Positions 36,401 through 63,930 of a stretch of DNA of 64,000 nt are shown here, piece after piece. A model generated the notes under the pieces. The model did no database searches. It saw only the letters and a program-made list of their open reading frames with translations, and was not told where the DNA came from. Where the stretch lies: positions 18,643,608 through 18,707,607 of the forward strand of contig NC_088300.1 of assembly GCF_032854445.1 (NCBI RefSeq). Direction: 5' to 3'. Position numbers and translations under genes: made by a program. Source of the DNA: Liolophura sinensis (taxonomy: Eukaryota > Mollusca > Polyplacophora > Chitonida > Chitonidae). Numbering within the stretch: the first letter of the stretch is position 1; each line of letters starts with the position of its first letter.

Positions 36401-37507
36401 TATGTTATTTATTGATTGTACATTTTTTAAAATCTGAAGTGCCACACATAAAATGTACAATTTTGGACAGATCAGATCAGGTGATTTGTCTTTAAGTTTG
36501 TTTGTAAAAGACGATTATCATCCGACTGCAAGTGAGAAGCTCTGCCAGTACCTGTTGGCAGCTTTCTAGCGTCTTTTATACCTTGTGATAGATACAGGCA
36601 TGGCAGAGATAGGTTTTGAGGATGGTGTAATCATGAAAGGTGTGTTTAATTTTCAGTGAGTTTTGTGGAGATGACTTGACTGAGAAACAGTTTAACAGCT
36701 GTGTGGCCCGTCTGAATGAGAACATCCTGTACCTGTGTTTCTCACAGGGCGTAGACCTGGACCTGGTCTTCCCACGCCACACACTCCACAACATCTTAGC
36801 CCTCCTCAGTTCTCCCCACCTGGGCAGGTAAGACTGCTAATGTAACAATCTGCATCATGTCAATTGAATGTATGTTATTATTGAAGAACACAGTTATGCC
36901 ATAGTGTAATGCAATAACGTTTCCCTGTTTATAATCTCATTCTAAAGTACGTGTAGTTTCTCTCCCCATAATGCTGGCCACCGTTGAATAAGTGAAATAT
37001 TCTTGAGTGGCATAAAAACCTATCAGATAAATAAATAAATAAAATAGTTCCTTGCTTTGAATTGTGTGGACAGCGCAAGAGGTGAGGAGATTATAATGTG
37101 ATGATGAATGATAAAGAGCAAGTATTTGAGGTGAAAATACATTTCAGTGTACATAAGAGGTGATGTTGTATTGTAGGGAATCAGCCTTTGAGGTGAACCC
37201 AGAATTGGTGGAGTCCATTGAGGAGGAGATTCTGCCATCTGATGACAGTGAGGATGAACGGAGGATGTCAGATGATGATGCAGACCTTGGGCTGGAGTGG
37301 GAGAGGGTACCACAGGAGCTGGCAGATTATGACTTCCAAACACACACCAGGTCACTCAGTAGTGGCTCCTCAGACCTCCAGCAAGGCACGCCCACCACTC
37401 CGCTCATGTCACAGACCACCCAGCTACCAACAGGCCTTATGTCCTCAGCCGCGGCCTCCGTGGCCTCATTCTGGCGGGCAGCCACTGGGCACTTTGAACG
37501 CAGATGA
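30335..37507 (+). CDS. ATG14: ATG14 (Barkor), class III PI3-kinase complex I subunit, 9 exons, 486 aa
   Basis: Autophagy-specific partner of Beclin 1/VPS34/VPS15 that directs PI3P synthesis to phagophore initiation sites on the ER. Exons: 30335-30540, 32014-32076, 32344-32386, 34216-34297, 34702-34936, 35387-35556, 36103-36262, 36657-36827, 37177-37507. All joins are GT-AG and phase-consistent. The N-terminal cysteine motif is [16 protein letters not shown] (near residue 38). A charged coiled coil follows at about 70-200. Conserved family blocks include [46 protein letters not shown] and HTLHNI. The C-terminus [18 protein letters not shown] matches the BATS membrane-curvature helix. Human ATG14 is 492 aa. 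The start ATG has an ACAAACATGG context and the protein aligns from its first residues with human ATG14. The next gene is convergent BAZ1A. Confidence 0.94.
32438..32602 (-). mobile_element. SINE family A in ATG14 intron 3, with 13-bp target-site duplication
   Basis: Antisense copy from TTTATTTATTTGATTGGTGT to GCCAGCATGAGCTGGACTTG. It is flanked by AGTGTCTGGATTA (32425-32437 and 32603-32615), a perfect 13-bp direct repeat. The head is truncated within the B-box region. A central GACGGCGGCC segment is missing compared with other copies. Confidence 0.9.
33466..33515. repeat. (AT)n microsatellite in ATG14 intron 3
   Basis: TATAT-rich run with a core of about 30 bp of pure AT repeats, then ATGTATGT variants. 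Confidence 0.9.
33938..34006 (+). repeat. SINE family C, 3'-end fragment in ATG14 intron 3
   Basis: GTCGTCGTCATATGACTGAA, AAATTGTTGAGTACGACATT and AAACCCCAAGCACTCAAGCA. It matches the last 60-70 bp of the copy at 15090-15433. Confidence 0.8.
36955..37046 (+). repeat. SINE family A, 3' half in ATG14 intron 8
   Basis: TCTCTCCCCATAATGCTGGC, CACCGTTGAATAAGTGAAAT, ATTCTTGAGTGG-CATAAAA and an AAAT-repeat tail. The 5' part is absent. Confidence 0.75.
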
Positions 37508-38195
37508 CGTCAGCAGAACCAAAGAATCAACATAGGATTCTTTAAGTGCATGCGAGGAAGTTTTAATGAGCCATAGGACCAAATCTTTTGGATGTTTTGT
37601 GCTTGATGCGTGTACAGGCATTGGTCCACAGATAGTCTTAATAACATGACCTGTTAGCGATTCGTTTATGCAAAATTGTGTTTTAAGGTATTTATAAAAA
37701 GGAAAAACTTTTAAGATGAACTGTTTAAAACTACACATTCTTGTAGAGGTGTAAGAATGCTTTGATGTGAGAGGTGTAAATGAAGTGATTGATTGTATTT
37801 TTTATGTCATGTCCCAGTATGTTTATGTGATCCAGAAGGGCATGGTACTAGGGGCCAGATTCATGAAGTGCACTAAGCTGAGTAAGTCCCTAACTACCAT
37901 AACAACCTGTGTTGTAAAGGCATGATGTGCACTTAGCTAAGGACCACTTAAATGACCTAAAAATTTGAAAGAGCATTTTTGGAGGCGAAAAATTGTCATG
38001 AGATATTACTTCTGGTGCTAAAATTTACATTTTCCCCAGTAGGATGTCATCCTACCTTCAAAACTCCTCTGAAAGCACCTTTCTAGAATCAGTAGAACTC
38101 CCAGAGTCTGGAAAAATGAGAAACTTATTCATGGACGAAATTTTAGGTCAGTTAGGTACTCTTGATGAGAACTGGGGCCCAGTACTTTTTTGATC

Positions 38196-38652
38196 AAAAC
38201 AAGCTATGTGACATGCTTGTGAGGTAAAACAAGCTATGTGACATGCTTGTGGGGCAAAACAAGCTATGTGACATGCTTGTGAGGCAAACAAGCTAAGTGA
38301 CATGCTCATGAGGCAAAACAAGCTATGTGACATGCTTGTGAGGCAAAACAAGCTAAGTGACATGCTCGCGAGGCAAAACAAGCTAAGTGACATGCTTGTG
38401 AGGCAAAACAGGCTGTGTGACATGCTTGTGAGGCAAAACAAGCTAAGTGACATGCTCGTGAGGCAAAACAAGCTATGTGACATACTTGTGAGGCAAAACA
38501 AGCTAAGTGACATGCTTGTGAGGCAAAACATGCTAAGTGACATGCTCGTGAGGCAAAACAAGCTAAGTGACATGCTTGTGAGGCAAAACACTCTGTGTGA
38601 CATGCTTGTGAGGCAAAACAAGCTAAGTGGCATGCTTGTGAGGCAAAACAAG
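38196..38652. repeat. 30-bp minisatellite, about 15 copies, downstream of ATG14
   Basis: Unit AAGCTAAGTGACATGCTTGT followed by GAGGCAAAAC. Variants differ mainly at AAG/ATG and CTTG/CTCG. One unit (near 38286) has lost an A. The array gives long repetitive ORFs on both strands, three frames in all, none with a start, codon pattern or family of its own. It begins about 690 bp after the ATG14 stop and before the first AATAAA, so it is likely in the 3' UTR. Confidence 0.93.
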
Positions 38653-38800
38653 TATGATGCACATTTGCAAATTCACAAATTCTGGCATGGATGTCTTCGA
38701 CCCCCAGCTTGTGGAATTTAGGACTAGAGTGGACATAAAAAATTATCCTCTCCACCAGTCTTTCATTGAATTTTAAAATCATTTTGTTAAGATATATTTA

Positions 38801-38836
38801 AATAAACTGTATTTAAATACCTGTATTTTCAATAAA
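38801..38836 (+). promoter_or_regulatory. Candidate ATG14 polyadenylation signals
   Basis: AATAAA at 38801-38806 and again at 38831-38836, the first canonical hexamers I find after the ATG14 stop at 37507. If used, the 3' UTR is about 1.3 kb and includes the 30-bp minisatellite. Confidence 0.45.
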
Positions 38837-38882
38837 TCATGCTGTCCTGTTTAATTAATATATCTTTTATCCTGTCTGGTAA

Positions 38883-38960
38883 TTGATTTATTTATTTGAT
38901 TGGTGTTTGACATTGTACTCAAGAATATTTCACTTATACAATGTTAGCCAGCATTATGAT
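38883..38960 (-). repeat. SINE family A, 3'-end fragment
   Basis: TGATTTATTTATTTGATTGG, TGTTTGACATTGTACTCAAG, then AATATTTCACTTATACAATG and TTAGCCAGCATTATGA. Diverged antisense fragment just past the putative ATG14 poly(A) site. Confidence 0.75.
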
Positions 38961-39146
38961 CTGGTGTTTGAGACTTGAACTGTATCAAGTTCAGCAAAAT
39001 ATTACAAAAAGGCAAGTTTTGACACAACTGATGGATTTCAAGTGTTATTGGTACATCTGACATTGCCAGTGTCTTTAACAGCGATCTTTAACAACACTTC
39101 TTTTAGTGGCACTTAGATAACATAACTTCACTGTTGGAAGCAGTCT

Positions 39147-39450
39147 GTGGCAGAGTGGCTAAAGCACTTGATATTCGTTTGCTAAACCATTCAGGGTTCA
39201 AGTTCAGATCTGGCCTTGGACAGGGAATTTGTAGATTTCTTACATGTAGCTTTCATTGCTCTCGTATAGCCTTATAAGCTGGCTGACATTCATTGCAGAT
39301 GTTTTCCACCATATACATGTGTACATCACGCGTGGGAAAGTTTGTTAGTAATCTGCCTGGTAGGTTCCCCAAGTTTCCTTCGTCCATAAAAGTGATCATC
39401 ATTGTATACATGTAAGTGAAAAGAATTCTGAGTATGGTGTCAATCAGTCA
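39147..39450 (+). mobile_element. SINE family A, full-length diverged copy with tRNA head
   Basis: The head has an A box in TGGCAGAGTGGCTAAAGCAC and a B box in GGGTTCAAGTTCAGATCTGG. The body has CTGGCTGACATTCATTGCAG, CGTGGGAAAGTTTGTTAGTA, CCTCCGT-type remnants and AAAGAATTCTGAGTATGGTG, ending in CAATCAGTCAAATGA. It shows that the many truncated copies in this window come from a tRNA-derived SINE. Confidence 0.75.
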
Positions 39451-39861
39451 AATGATTTTCATGGTTATTTCGCAGCAAAAATAGACTAGACATTATGGAT
39501 TATCCACAATGTCTTGTCTATTTTTGACTGAATGTTAGGACACTCTGGAAATCTTTATGAAATCTATTATCAAACTGCACAGTCAGCTGCAACTCTTTCG
39601 AGATACCCATTGGTCAACCTCAAGCAAACTGGTTAGCTTTTTGTGCTGGTTAGACAGCCTGCCCAAGTACTCTTGGGCAATTTATTTTCTATTGACAGAT
39701 TTGCTTGCGTGAGATTTTAGTTAATTTATTTTAGTCACCTAATGCAAGAATGTTCCTGGTGCTGCCTAAATGAAACGCTACACAAGGACACTGAGTACCA
39801 AATGGTCCTGTTAGTTATCAGCCTGCAGGTTCCTGTGTTGTGCAAATTGAAGTTTTGAGTG

Positions 39862-40159
39862 ACTGAGTACTTAACAATTATTCAGTCACATGACGACGAA
39901 GGAAACCTTAGAGTGCATGTAATATGCCTCCTTGTTGCAGGACGGATTTCCACCGCTCTTTTATCTAGTGCGCCTTAACAAAGGCAAGTAAGCCGCCCCA
40001 CCCGAGCCATTCGGGTCAACCAATCGTTGCACTATCCCCTTCATGCTGAACGCCAAGCGAGGAAGTTACAACTAAAGTCTTAAGTGTGACTCGACCCAGG
40101 ATTGACCCTGGATCTACTGCTCCTGAAGCGGACCCTCTACCAACTGTGCTATCAGGGCC
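39862..40159 (-). mobile_element. SINE family C, full-length antisense copy
   Basis: Reverse complement of the 15090-15433 element: AACAATTATTCAGTCACATG at the left (3' end), CCGCCCCACCCGAGCCATTC in the middle, AACGCCAAGCGAGGAAGTTA, and the tRNA-like head CTACCAACTGTGCTATCAGG at the right. The two copies agree over almost 300 bp. Confidence 0.88.
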
Positions 40160-40933
40160 AGTTTGAAGTTTTGACAAGCCCGGTAGTGTTTAAGTGGCAA
40201 GCTTTTGGATACAAGAAAATAATCCAAACTACTTTGATCGTTTTCTCAGGGATTTTTATTTCTTGCATTTTGATTAAGATTAATCCAGTGAAACAAGAAC
40301 TCAAAATTAGATAAAGAAAACTAAATAGAGAGGAACCACCTTTACAAGGCATTGACAATAAATTACCCACTTGCACTTCCTGCACATACGTGTATATTTG
40401 TAGGAATATTCCTATATTGGAATTTTAAAGAATATACGTTTGAAAGTACAAAGTAACTCGCTCACCAAAAAATGTTTCTACAACACCAGTCTCGATCATT
40501 CAGTTCTAAATCAGATGTGCAAACTACTTCTAGTCCAGTCCTGTACTCAACAAAGTAGTGAACAATGTAATGCTCTGTACAGGTGCATTCTCCAGTGTAA
40601 TTATTCAATACGTTTCAAATAGGCGTATGATGCTGCCTATCTTTCCAGGTACATTCCCTGGCCAAATAATTCGATGCATTCTGAGGTCCAGTTACTGCTC
40701 GATTCTAGATGGGCGTAGCAGAGGCAATCTTTTCAGGCCCATTCTCTGGCCAAATTGTTCCCTGCAATCTATCATCAAAGTACTGTTATATTTAAGATGG
40801 GCATAGTGGTACAAATCTCTTCACAAACTGGACGAGGTAGTTTTAGTTGTGATTGCAATGGTACAGATGGTAACATATAGACAAAGGTGTTGATCATTTA
40901 AAGTACCAAGCCCTTTGGTTTTTTCCCTTTCTT

Positions 40934-41545
40934 CAACACCATAATCTCATAGTATGGCAGCGAGACAGACCATCAACACCATGCAACATAATAATCACAC
41001 AGTGTGGCAGTGATATGCACCATCAACACTACACAACACCATTATCACACAGTGTGGCAGTGATATGCACCATCAACACCATGCAACATAATAATGACAC
41101 AGTGTGGCAGTGATATGCACCATCAACACTACACAACACCATTATCACACAGTGTGGCAGTGATATGCACCATCAACACTACACAACACCATTATCACAC
41201 AGTGTGGCAGTGATATGCACCATCAACACCATGCAACATAATAATGACACAGTGTGGCAGTGATATGCACCATCAACACTACACAACACCATTATCACAC
41301 AGTGTGGCAGTGATATGCACCATCAACACTACACAACACCATTATCACACAATATGGCAGTGATATTCACCATCAACACCATAATAATAGTGTGTGGCAG
41401 TGAGACACACCAACACTTTGCTTCCCCATAATAACATGGTGTGGCAGTGAGCAACACTATCAGGTGCCATCACATACTATGGCAGTCTGCACCACAATCA
41501 ACACTCGAGACACCACGATCACATTGTATGGCAGTGTTTACAGCA
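40934..41545. repeat. 50-bp minisatellite, about 12 copies
   Basis: Unit CACACAGTGTGGCAGTGATA, TGCACCATCAACAC, then either TACACAACACCATTAT or CATGCAACATAATAAT. The two half-variants alternate in a higher-order pattern in the centre. The ends at 40934 and 41400-41545 are degenerate. Confidence 0.92.
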
Positions 41546-41699
41546 GAGACTAACCTGCACATTTTACCTCAAGTTGGTTCTAGAGGGGATGAAGAAAATA
41601 TGACTACTTCACAATAGGTACATATACATATGTCACATCTTTAAAACTTGAGGACACGCAACAATTACCACAAAAAGTGCGCCTATTGACATCCGGGTC

Positions 41700-41825
41700 A
41701 GATAGACAAACGATCATGTATCGTGTGATGTGTATCAAGTATTGTGTGATGTATATCATGTACTGTAGATCATGTATCGTGCCTTGTGTATCATCTTTTG
41801 TGTATAGTGTATTGTGTATCAGGTA
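41700..41825. repeat. Short degenerate repeat of ATCATGTATCGTG
   Basis: Repeated phrases ATCATGTATCGTGTG, GTATCAAGTATTGTGTGATG, ATCATGTACTGTAG and so on at about 20-25 bp spacing, directly after the 50-bp array. Confidence 0.7.
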
Positions 41826-42059
41826 GAACATTTTTGTCCATCTTGTAAACAAACTTCACATATAAGCTCTGTCCGCTTCTCCAACAGCCCGTTACTTAGA
41901 TTCCACTTGTTACACTGTACTTTAAATCTCACAACAACACATCATAGACTTTGGATAAATTTTTGTGTCAAATTGTCAGACAAACTGAGTTTGATTATTA
42001 AAACTTGTGCCCTAAAAACTACTGCGCTCTCCATCACTTCTGACCCTGACCATGGTCAT

Positions 42060-43468
42060 GTCCTAGAACATGAGAGTTAGGGGCCTGTTTCACAAAGCTC
42101 ACACTGTGCTACATTCACTTAAATACCATGGCGACATAATACCTACAGTACTGGTTGCCACGGAAGTTACTGTACGTAACGCTGCGTGCACTTGTGACAT
42201 GAGCTCCTCGTGGGTAAGCAGTAACTTTTGCCAATCAAGAAGTGTGATGTGTGCCTCTCCACTGATTACCAAATATCAAGTGGAAAAACTGGGAAACTGC
42301 GGACATGATGAGTTGTGACACATTTGGTTGGATTAAACATATATGGCATGGATTTTAACCAATAGACAAAACTGTGGATACCCTATTTCTAAATCCTAAC
42401 CTTTTCAACTGCCTCTGCAACAAATACTTTGAGAGAACTATGGGGTGTAGAGAAATAATTTGCACAGATTCAGGACGCTTGCATCTTTAGTGACACAAAT
42501 GATTTTAGCCTAATTTTCATAATAACTGTATGCGCAAATTCCACTGCTAAAAAGGGCCTTAGGGGTCACAAAAGTTGAAGATTTACAGTCAGTCTCCTCT
42601 ACATCCTTAAAAGCCATATAAATGAAGGACTTTCACAATGGTACATTGTAAATCAGTTTTTGATCATAGATCTATGGCAGCTTCTAATTTTAACTGACTT
42701 TTAACACTGATATATGAGTATGTCCAAGTTAAACAATGAAAACCCTAAACTGATTTACACTTGCATCTCCTGCATCTGTATTGCTGACAATTACAAACAA
42801 GAGATAAATAAATACATTTGTCTTCAAACACACTTCAAATTTAATAAAAAATTTAATTAAAGCACATAACATTTTTTGAATTCGGGTCAATATAAGTTTG
42901 TACGGAGGTAATTATCCTTATAATTTAGAGAAACCTACGTCTACTTTTTTTCAAAAATAGTAATCATAGTTATCCATTTTACATAAGGTGACACTAATAA
43001 CATTAAGGGCATTATACTGAACATGTCATCATAAAATTAGTACATGTATCATATAAATACTGCACCACAACTAGAGAGATAATAACATTTAACTATGAAA
43101 TATTGCAGGAAATATCATTATCATAACCCTGTCGAGTCTGTTACTACGACCAATCTATGGATTGCCAGTATACCAATATATACAAACTAAATACCTGTGG
43201 CCGGAATTCACCAACATAGGAAATATGTATGTACATCTCTGATAGCCCTGAATGAAACATGCGTCAGTGATTGCTATATTATTTTCTGTAACTAACTCTC
43301 CATTAACTTAAACAACAAGAATAACTTCCCAATAAGATTGACATTAATAATTTATGCTCTTGAAGATAAACAGTTCCAGTTTCCAATAATGTTACTGTAG
43401 TAATAGTCTGAACTCCCCAACATGCTGACTTACTGCTGAATAGGTAAAACTTGAACATTCATGAATGT
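42060..43468. other. Unassigned intergenic DNA between convergent genes
   Basis: AT-rich sequence without a recognised exon or repeat. It could hold distal 3' UTR of BAZ1A, but no transcript end can be fixed. Confidence 0.4.
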
Positions 43469-44050
43469 TTAAAGGAGAAGAAAACTTAAAAACATGACAC
43501 TATAGGCTGAAAAGAGCACATTTTTTTGTTCCTATCTGTTGGTGCCTGCTGCATAATTTTGCGATTTTTCCTAGCCATACATGTAAAGCCTGAAAACGGC
43601 AAAAATGGCATAAATCGCCGAGCCCACCACGTCCTCCATCTTTAACACCCTATAATTTTGGCTGGGGGGGTGTTGCCTCTCCGCCAATGAGAGTCATTAA
43701 AACTGCCAGCTTGTTCATATAAACTCAGAAACTACATCCAATATTCAGGTTTCCTGATCGTCAAGCTGAAAACAAACTGTACTGTTTGCTACTGGGAAGA
43801 AGAGTTCTACTGGAAATGTACGAACTGCACTTCAGCAGTTACTGACGGCAATTCTCCTCCTAACACAAAAGACTTCAGGACTAGTTCTTAGGCAAAATAG
43901 AGTCGCCCACAGGGGATTTTGGCGCTGACTTTATTTATACTTTATCAATCTGAGGTACATATTAAATTTTGTTTATGGCGTGCACCTGAGAGAAAATGCA
44001 CACTCTTTTCAATGGTATTTGTTTGATATTTAAGTTTTCTTCTCCTTTAA
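43469..44050. mobile_element. 582-bp MITE with terminal inverted repeats and TTAA ends
   Basis: The left end TTAAAGGAGAAGAAAACTTA is matched exactly by the complement at the right end (TAAGTTTTCTTCTCCTTTAA); the perfect TIR is 22 bp. TTAA sits at each outer end, consistent with a TTAA target duplication as in piggyBac-type insertions, or the ends simply contain it. The interior has no transposase ORF, so it is non-autonomous. It lies downstream of BAZ1A and carries TTTATT (AATAAA on the minus strand) at 43930-43935. Confidence 0.85.
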
Positions 44051-44910
44051 TCCTAGTTCTTCCAGGTACAGCCAACATCTGTTCCTAGTGAACATTAAAT
44101 TCTCCAGCAGGACAAGAACTAATAAATTTAACAATGTCAGTATGTCATCCAGACAAAAACTGAAAGTAAAACTTGAGATTCAGCTTCTTCAGATTTGACT
44201 TGAGTTTCAATCAAATGTTCTGTGATAATTATAGTCACGTGTAGTTAAAGGAAAAGAGCTCTAAAAATCGAAGTACGCATCACTTAATAGACCACTTAAA
44301 ACTACACATAAATATACTTTCATTTATGTTTTCAGATTTTTGCCAAAAGAGTTAAAATGCACAAACATTTGAATTCTAAGGTAGGCTTTATGGGCCATAC
44401 TATCAGAGTTTAGGAACTCTTGACATCACAGGAAGTTTATCTAATTCTAATCACAACACTGAATGTTGGAATAACTCTATTCAACCATGATTAAAATGTT
44501 GATAAAAGGTTCCCAAAAATTCCTTCCTTCTGGTGAACATCAGGAAAAAAGGTGATGTGATGTCACAGATCCTAGATACTGTCAGTATGGCTCATAAAAC
44601 CCACCTTACTATTCAAAGATTTGAATGCCTTTCAACACTCGTAAGAAAATCTGGAAAATAAAATGAACATATTTTTATGCATATTTTTCAGTTGTCTATG
44701 ATGAACCTTACTTCACATTTTAGCTTTCTTTTACCTTCAATAACTTCTTAATTCTCCTAACCTACTCCTATTCTCCTACTTTAACGAGGTAATACAGCAA
44801 ACAATTATTCCACAGACTTAAAACCCTTACAACACCACGCCCAAAACATTCAACAACCTCAATACTGTACAAGCTCACTTCATATTTACAGAAAGCAACG
44901 CCCACAGCGG

Positions 44911-44946
44911 GAGTGAGTGAGTGCTTGGGATTTAACGTCGTACTCC
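44911..44946 (-). repeat. SINE family C, 3'-end fragment
   Basis: GAGTGAGTGAGTGCTTGGGA then TTTAACGTCGTACTC, the reverse complement of the family C terminus, with its GTGA repeat tail. Confidence 0.8.
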
Positions 44947-45664
44947 GCCCACACCGGAACGCAATATAGACAAATCATCTGCCAGGGGGGGAAAAAAAGC
45001 AAAATTGCAACAAAGGAACAATGCTTTCTATTCTTAACTGGAATCAATGAGTAAATAGACTGCTGCGGACACAGGATGTGTTTTACAAGTAAATCTCAAG
45101 ACAGTCGCCATTTAAAGAGCACAGGGTCTGCAGGATAAGAGCACATGCCAAGGGCTGATCCACTTTTCTGAACTCTTTCTATCTACCTACTCTTCGTACG
45201 GGTTGGGCCAATCAAATTGGTCTACGATGGGGACAACAAGCTGAACCAATAAAAGATGTCAATCTAGCTTTAACAACAAACGACCAAAACACTGTCACTG
45301 CAGACATTCACCACAAATTTTAGATACTACAGGCTGTGCCATTTAAAGCTGAAAACACACACATATATGGCATATTTGAGAAAGTCTAAATAGATCATGC
45401 AAGCTACATGACAAAGGCTAATACAGAGCAGACTTTGCCACCCATCTGGCCTGGTTGCCTTAACAAGGAAAAGCACTGAACAGAAAACTTTATACCGCTA
45501 TATTTTTTTAAAGCCTCTTACTGTACAAGTGTTTGTCAGGCACACAGTTCCCACATTAACAGTGTATTCTTTACACATCTTGAAACAGATGACAACATTA
45601 AATTATAAGGAAGTAATATCTGAAATTTGAGCTGGATACAGTATAAGTTACTATGTTCTAATTG

Positions 45665-62747
<17,083 letters not shown>

Positions 62748-63640
62748 CTGAAAAGTAAAGAGAAGAAACTAGAAAATTGTACTGTATCCTGATAGAGCTG
62801 AAGCTGAACATACAATGTATTAGTAAAGAATTTACGATGCTGAGAAAACCCAAGTTTGATTCAGCAAAGGCAAATACAAATCCATATTCACACTTCACAA
62901 ATGTTTTGGCCCATTTATTTGATTGGAGTTTCATGTCATACTCCAAGTTTTTTACTTACATGATGCTTGTCAGTTTCATGGGTGGAGGAAACTGAAGGGT
63001 TTCGAGTAAACCACCAGCCTTTTACAAGTAACAAATTTGTCTACAAGTGACATACAGATGTTTATAAGTCATATTGGCGGATGAACTTTATGTAAGATCA
63101 CTTAACCAACCCCTCAATCGACCACAACCTTATAAATATGCATTTTTTCCAGTTACAGCATTGCAACAACTGACTAACTCCCCAGTGCCACTTCATAGCA
63201 TGGTAGGGCTACTTGCCTATCTGTTAATATGGTAGTACATCTACTTGTGCGCAGTTAACAATACTCACACAATATCATTATTTTGTAATATTTGACACCC
63301 AAACGCACAGAAAAACTTAATTAAAGAGACAAAACTAATCTTGTTTCATTGGGCATATGTAAAAATTGCAAATTGGACAACCATGCTGTAGTGTACTGAT
63401 GTCATGTCACATCAAGATGTCATATTGGGTTCCATTCCCTCCCTTGTGGTCACTGGAGGAGATAGTGGCGGTGACACATGTGTAAGCCGCTAAGCCAGCT
63501 GTACATGTGGCCAGCCGACTCCCAACAGACCGGTCAAAGAGCCCATGACAGCTGTGTTTACACACTTCCACCGAACACTGGCTATCAAATTTTGCATGTC
63601 TTTCAAGGCCTTGAATAATGTTGCATGTCTTTCAAGGCCT
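62748..63640. other. BAZ1A intron, no further exon seen
   Basis: The exon at 62747-62637 starts in phase 2 and corresponds to about residue 160 of human BAZ1A. I see no exon for the WAC domain from here to the window end, so the 5' part of the gene lies beyond 64 kb. Confidence 0.6.
62915..63050 (-). mobile_element. SINE-like repeat family B, copy 3
   Basis: TTTATTTGATTGGAGTTTCA, GTCATACTCCAAG, ACATGATGCTTGTCAGTTTC, GGGTGGAGGAAACTG and GTAAACCACCAGCCTTTTAC, in the same order as the copies at 24.7 and 28.3 kb. Confidence 0.5.
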
Positions 63641-63650
63641 TGAATAATGT
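63592..63650. repeat. 29-bp tandem duplication
   Basis: TTGCATGTCTTTCAAGGCCT then TGAATAATG is present twice head to tail (63593-63621 and 63622-63650), with no differences between the copies. Confidence 0.9.
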
Positions 63651-63930
63651 TGAAGAGCCCGCAAAAAAGAAACAAAAGACCAATGTCGAAAAATTAGCAG
63701 CAAGAAAAGTTTACGAAGAAATCCGAAGCATCAGTCTTTCCAGCAAGGGTGGCTCACAATGTTTGAGCCTTGGCTTCGGTAAGACATAAGAGAGAAAGTT
63801 AATGTTTTGCAAAGTATGCGAAACGCATTATTCATGGACAGATCAAAATTTCGTTAAAGGCTGCTCCTTCCTCAGAACAGAAAGTCTTAAAATGCACCAG
63901 AAAATTGAAACACACCAAAGAGCAGTTGAG
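63649..63930 (+). pseudogene. Frame-broken zinc-finger fragment, hAT/ZNF862-like
   Basis: Three consecutive frames give pieces of one protein type: a basic lead (EEPAKKKQKTNVEKLAARKV), then FQQGWLTMFEPWLR ending in a stop, then REKLMFCKVCETHYS and FVKGCSFLRTESLKMHQKIE, THQRAVEAR, stop. The order W-x-W then FCxxC then F-x-x-G-x-x-x-F-R then H-x5-H resembles the N-terminal finger of ZNF862/KIAA1586-type proteins, which derive from hAT transposons. Two frame changes and stops make it a decayed copy. It sits inside the BAZ1A intron on the opposite strand. The family assignment is by eye only. Confidence 0.42.

Noticed and set aside
38148-38782. ORFs of 139, 158 and 167 codons
   Set aside because: Three overlapping readings of the 30-bp minisatellite with 10-residue periods. 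Not genes.
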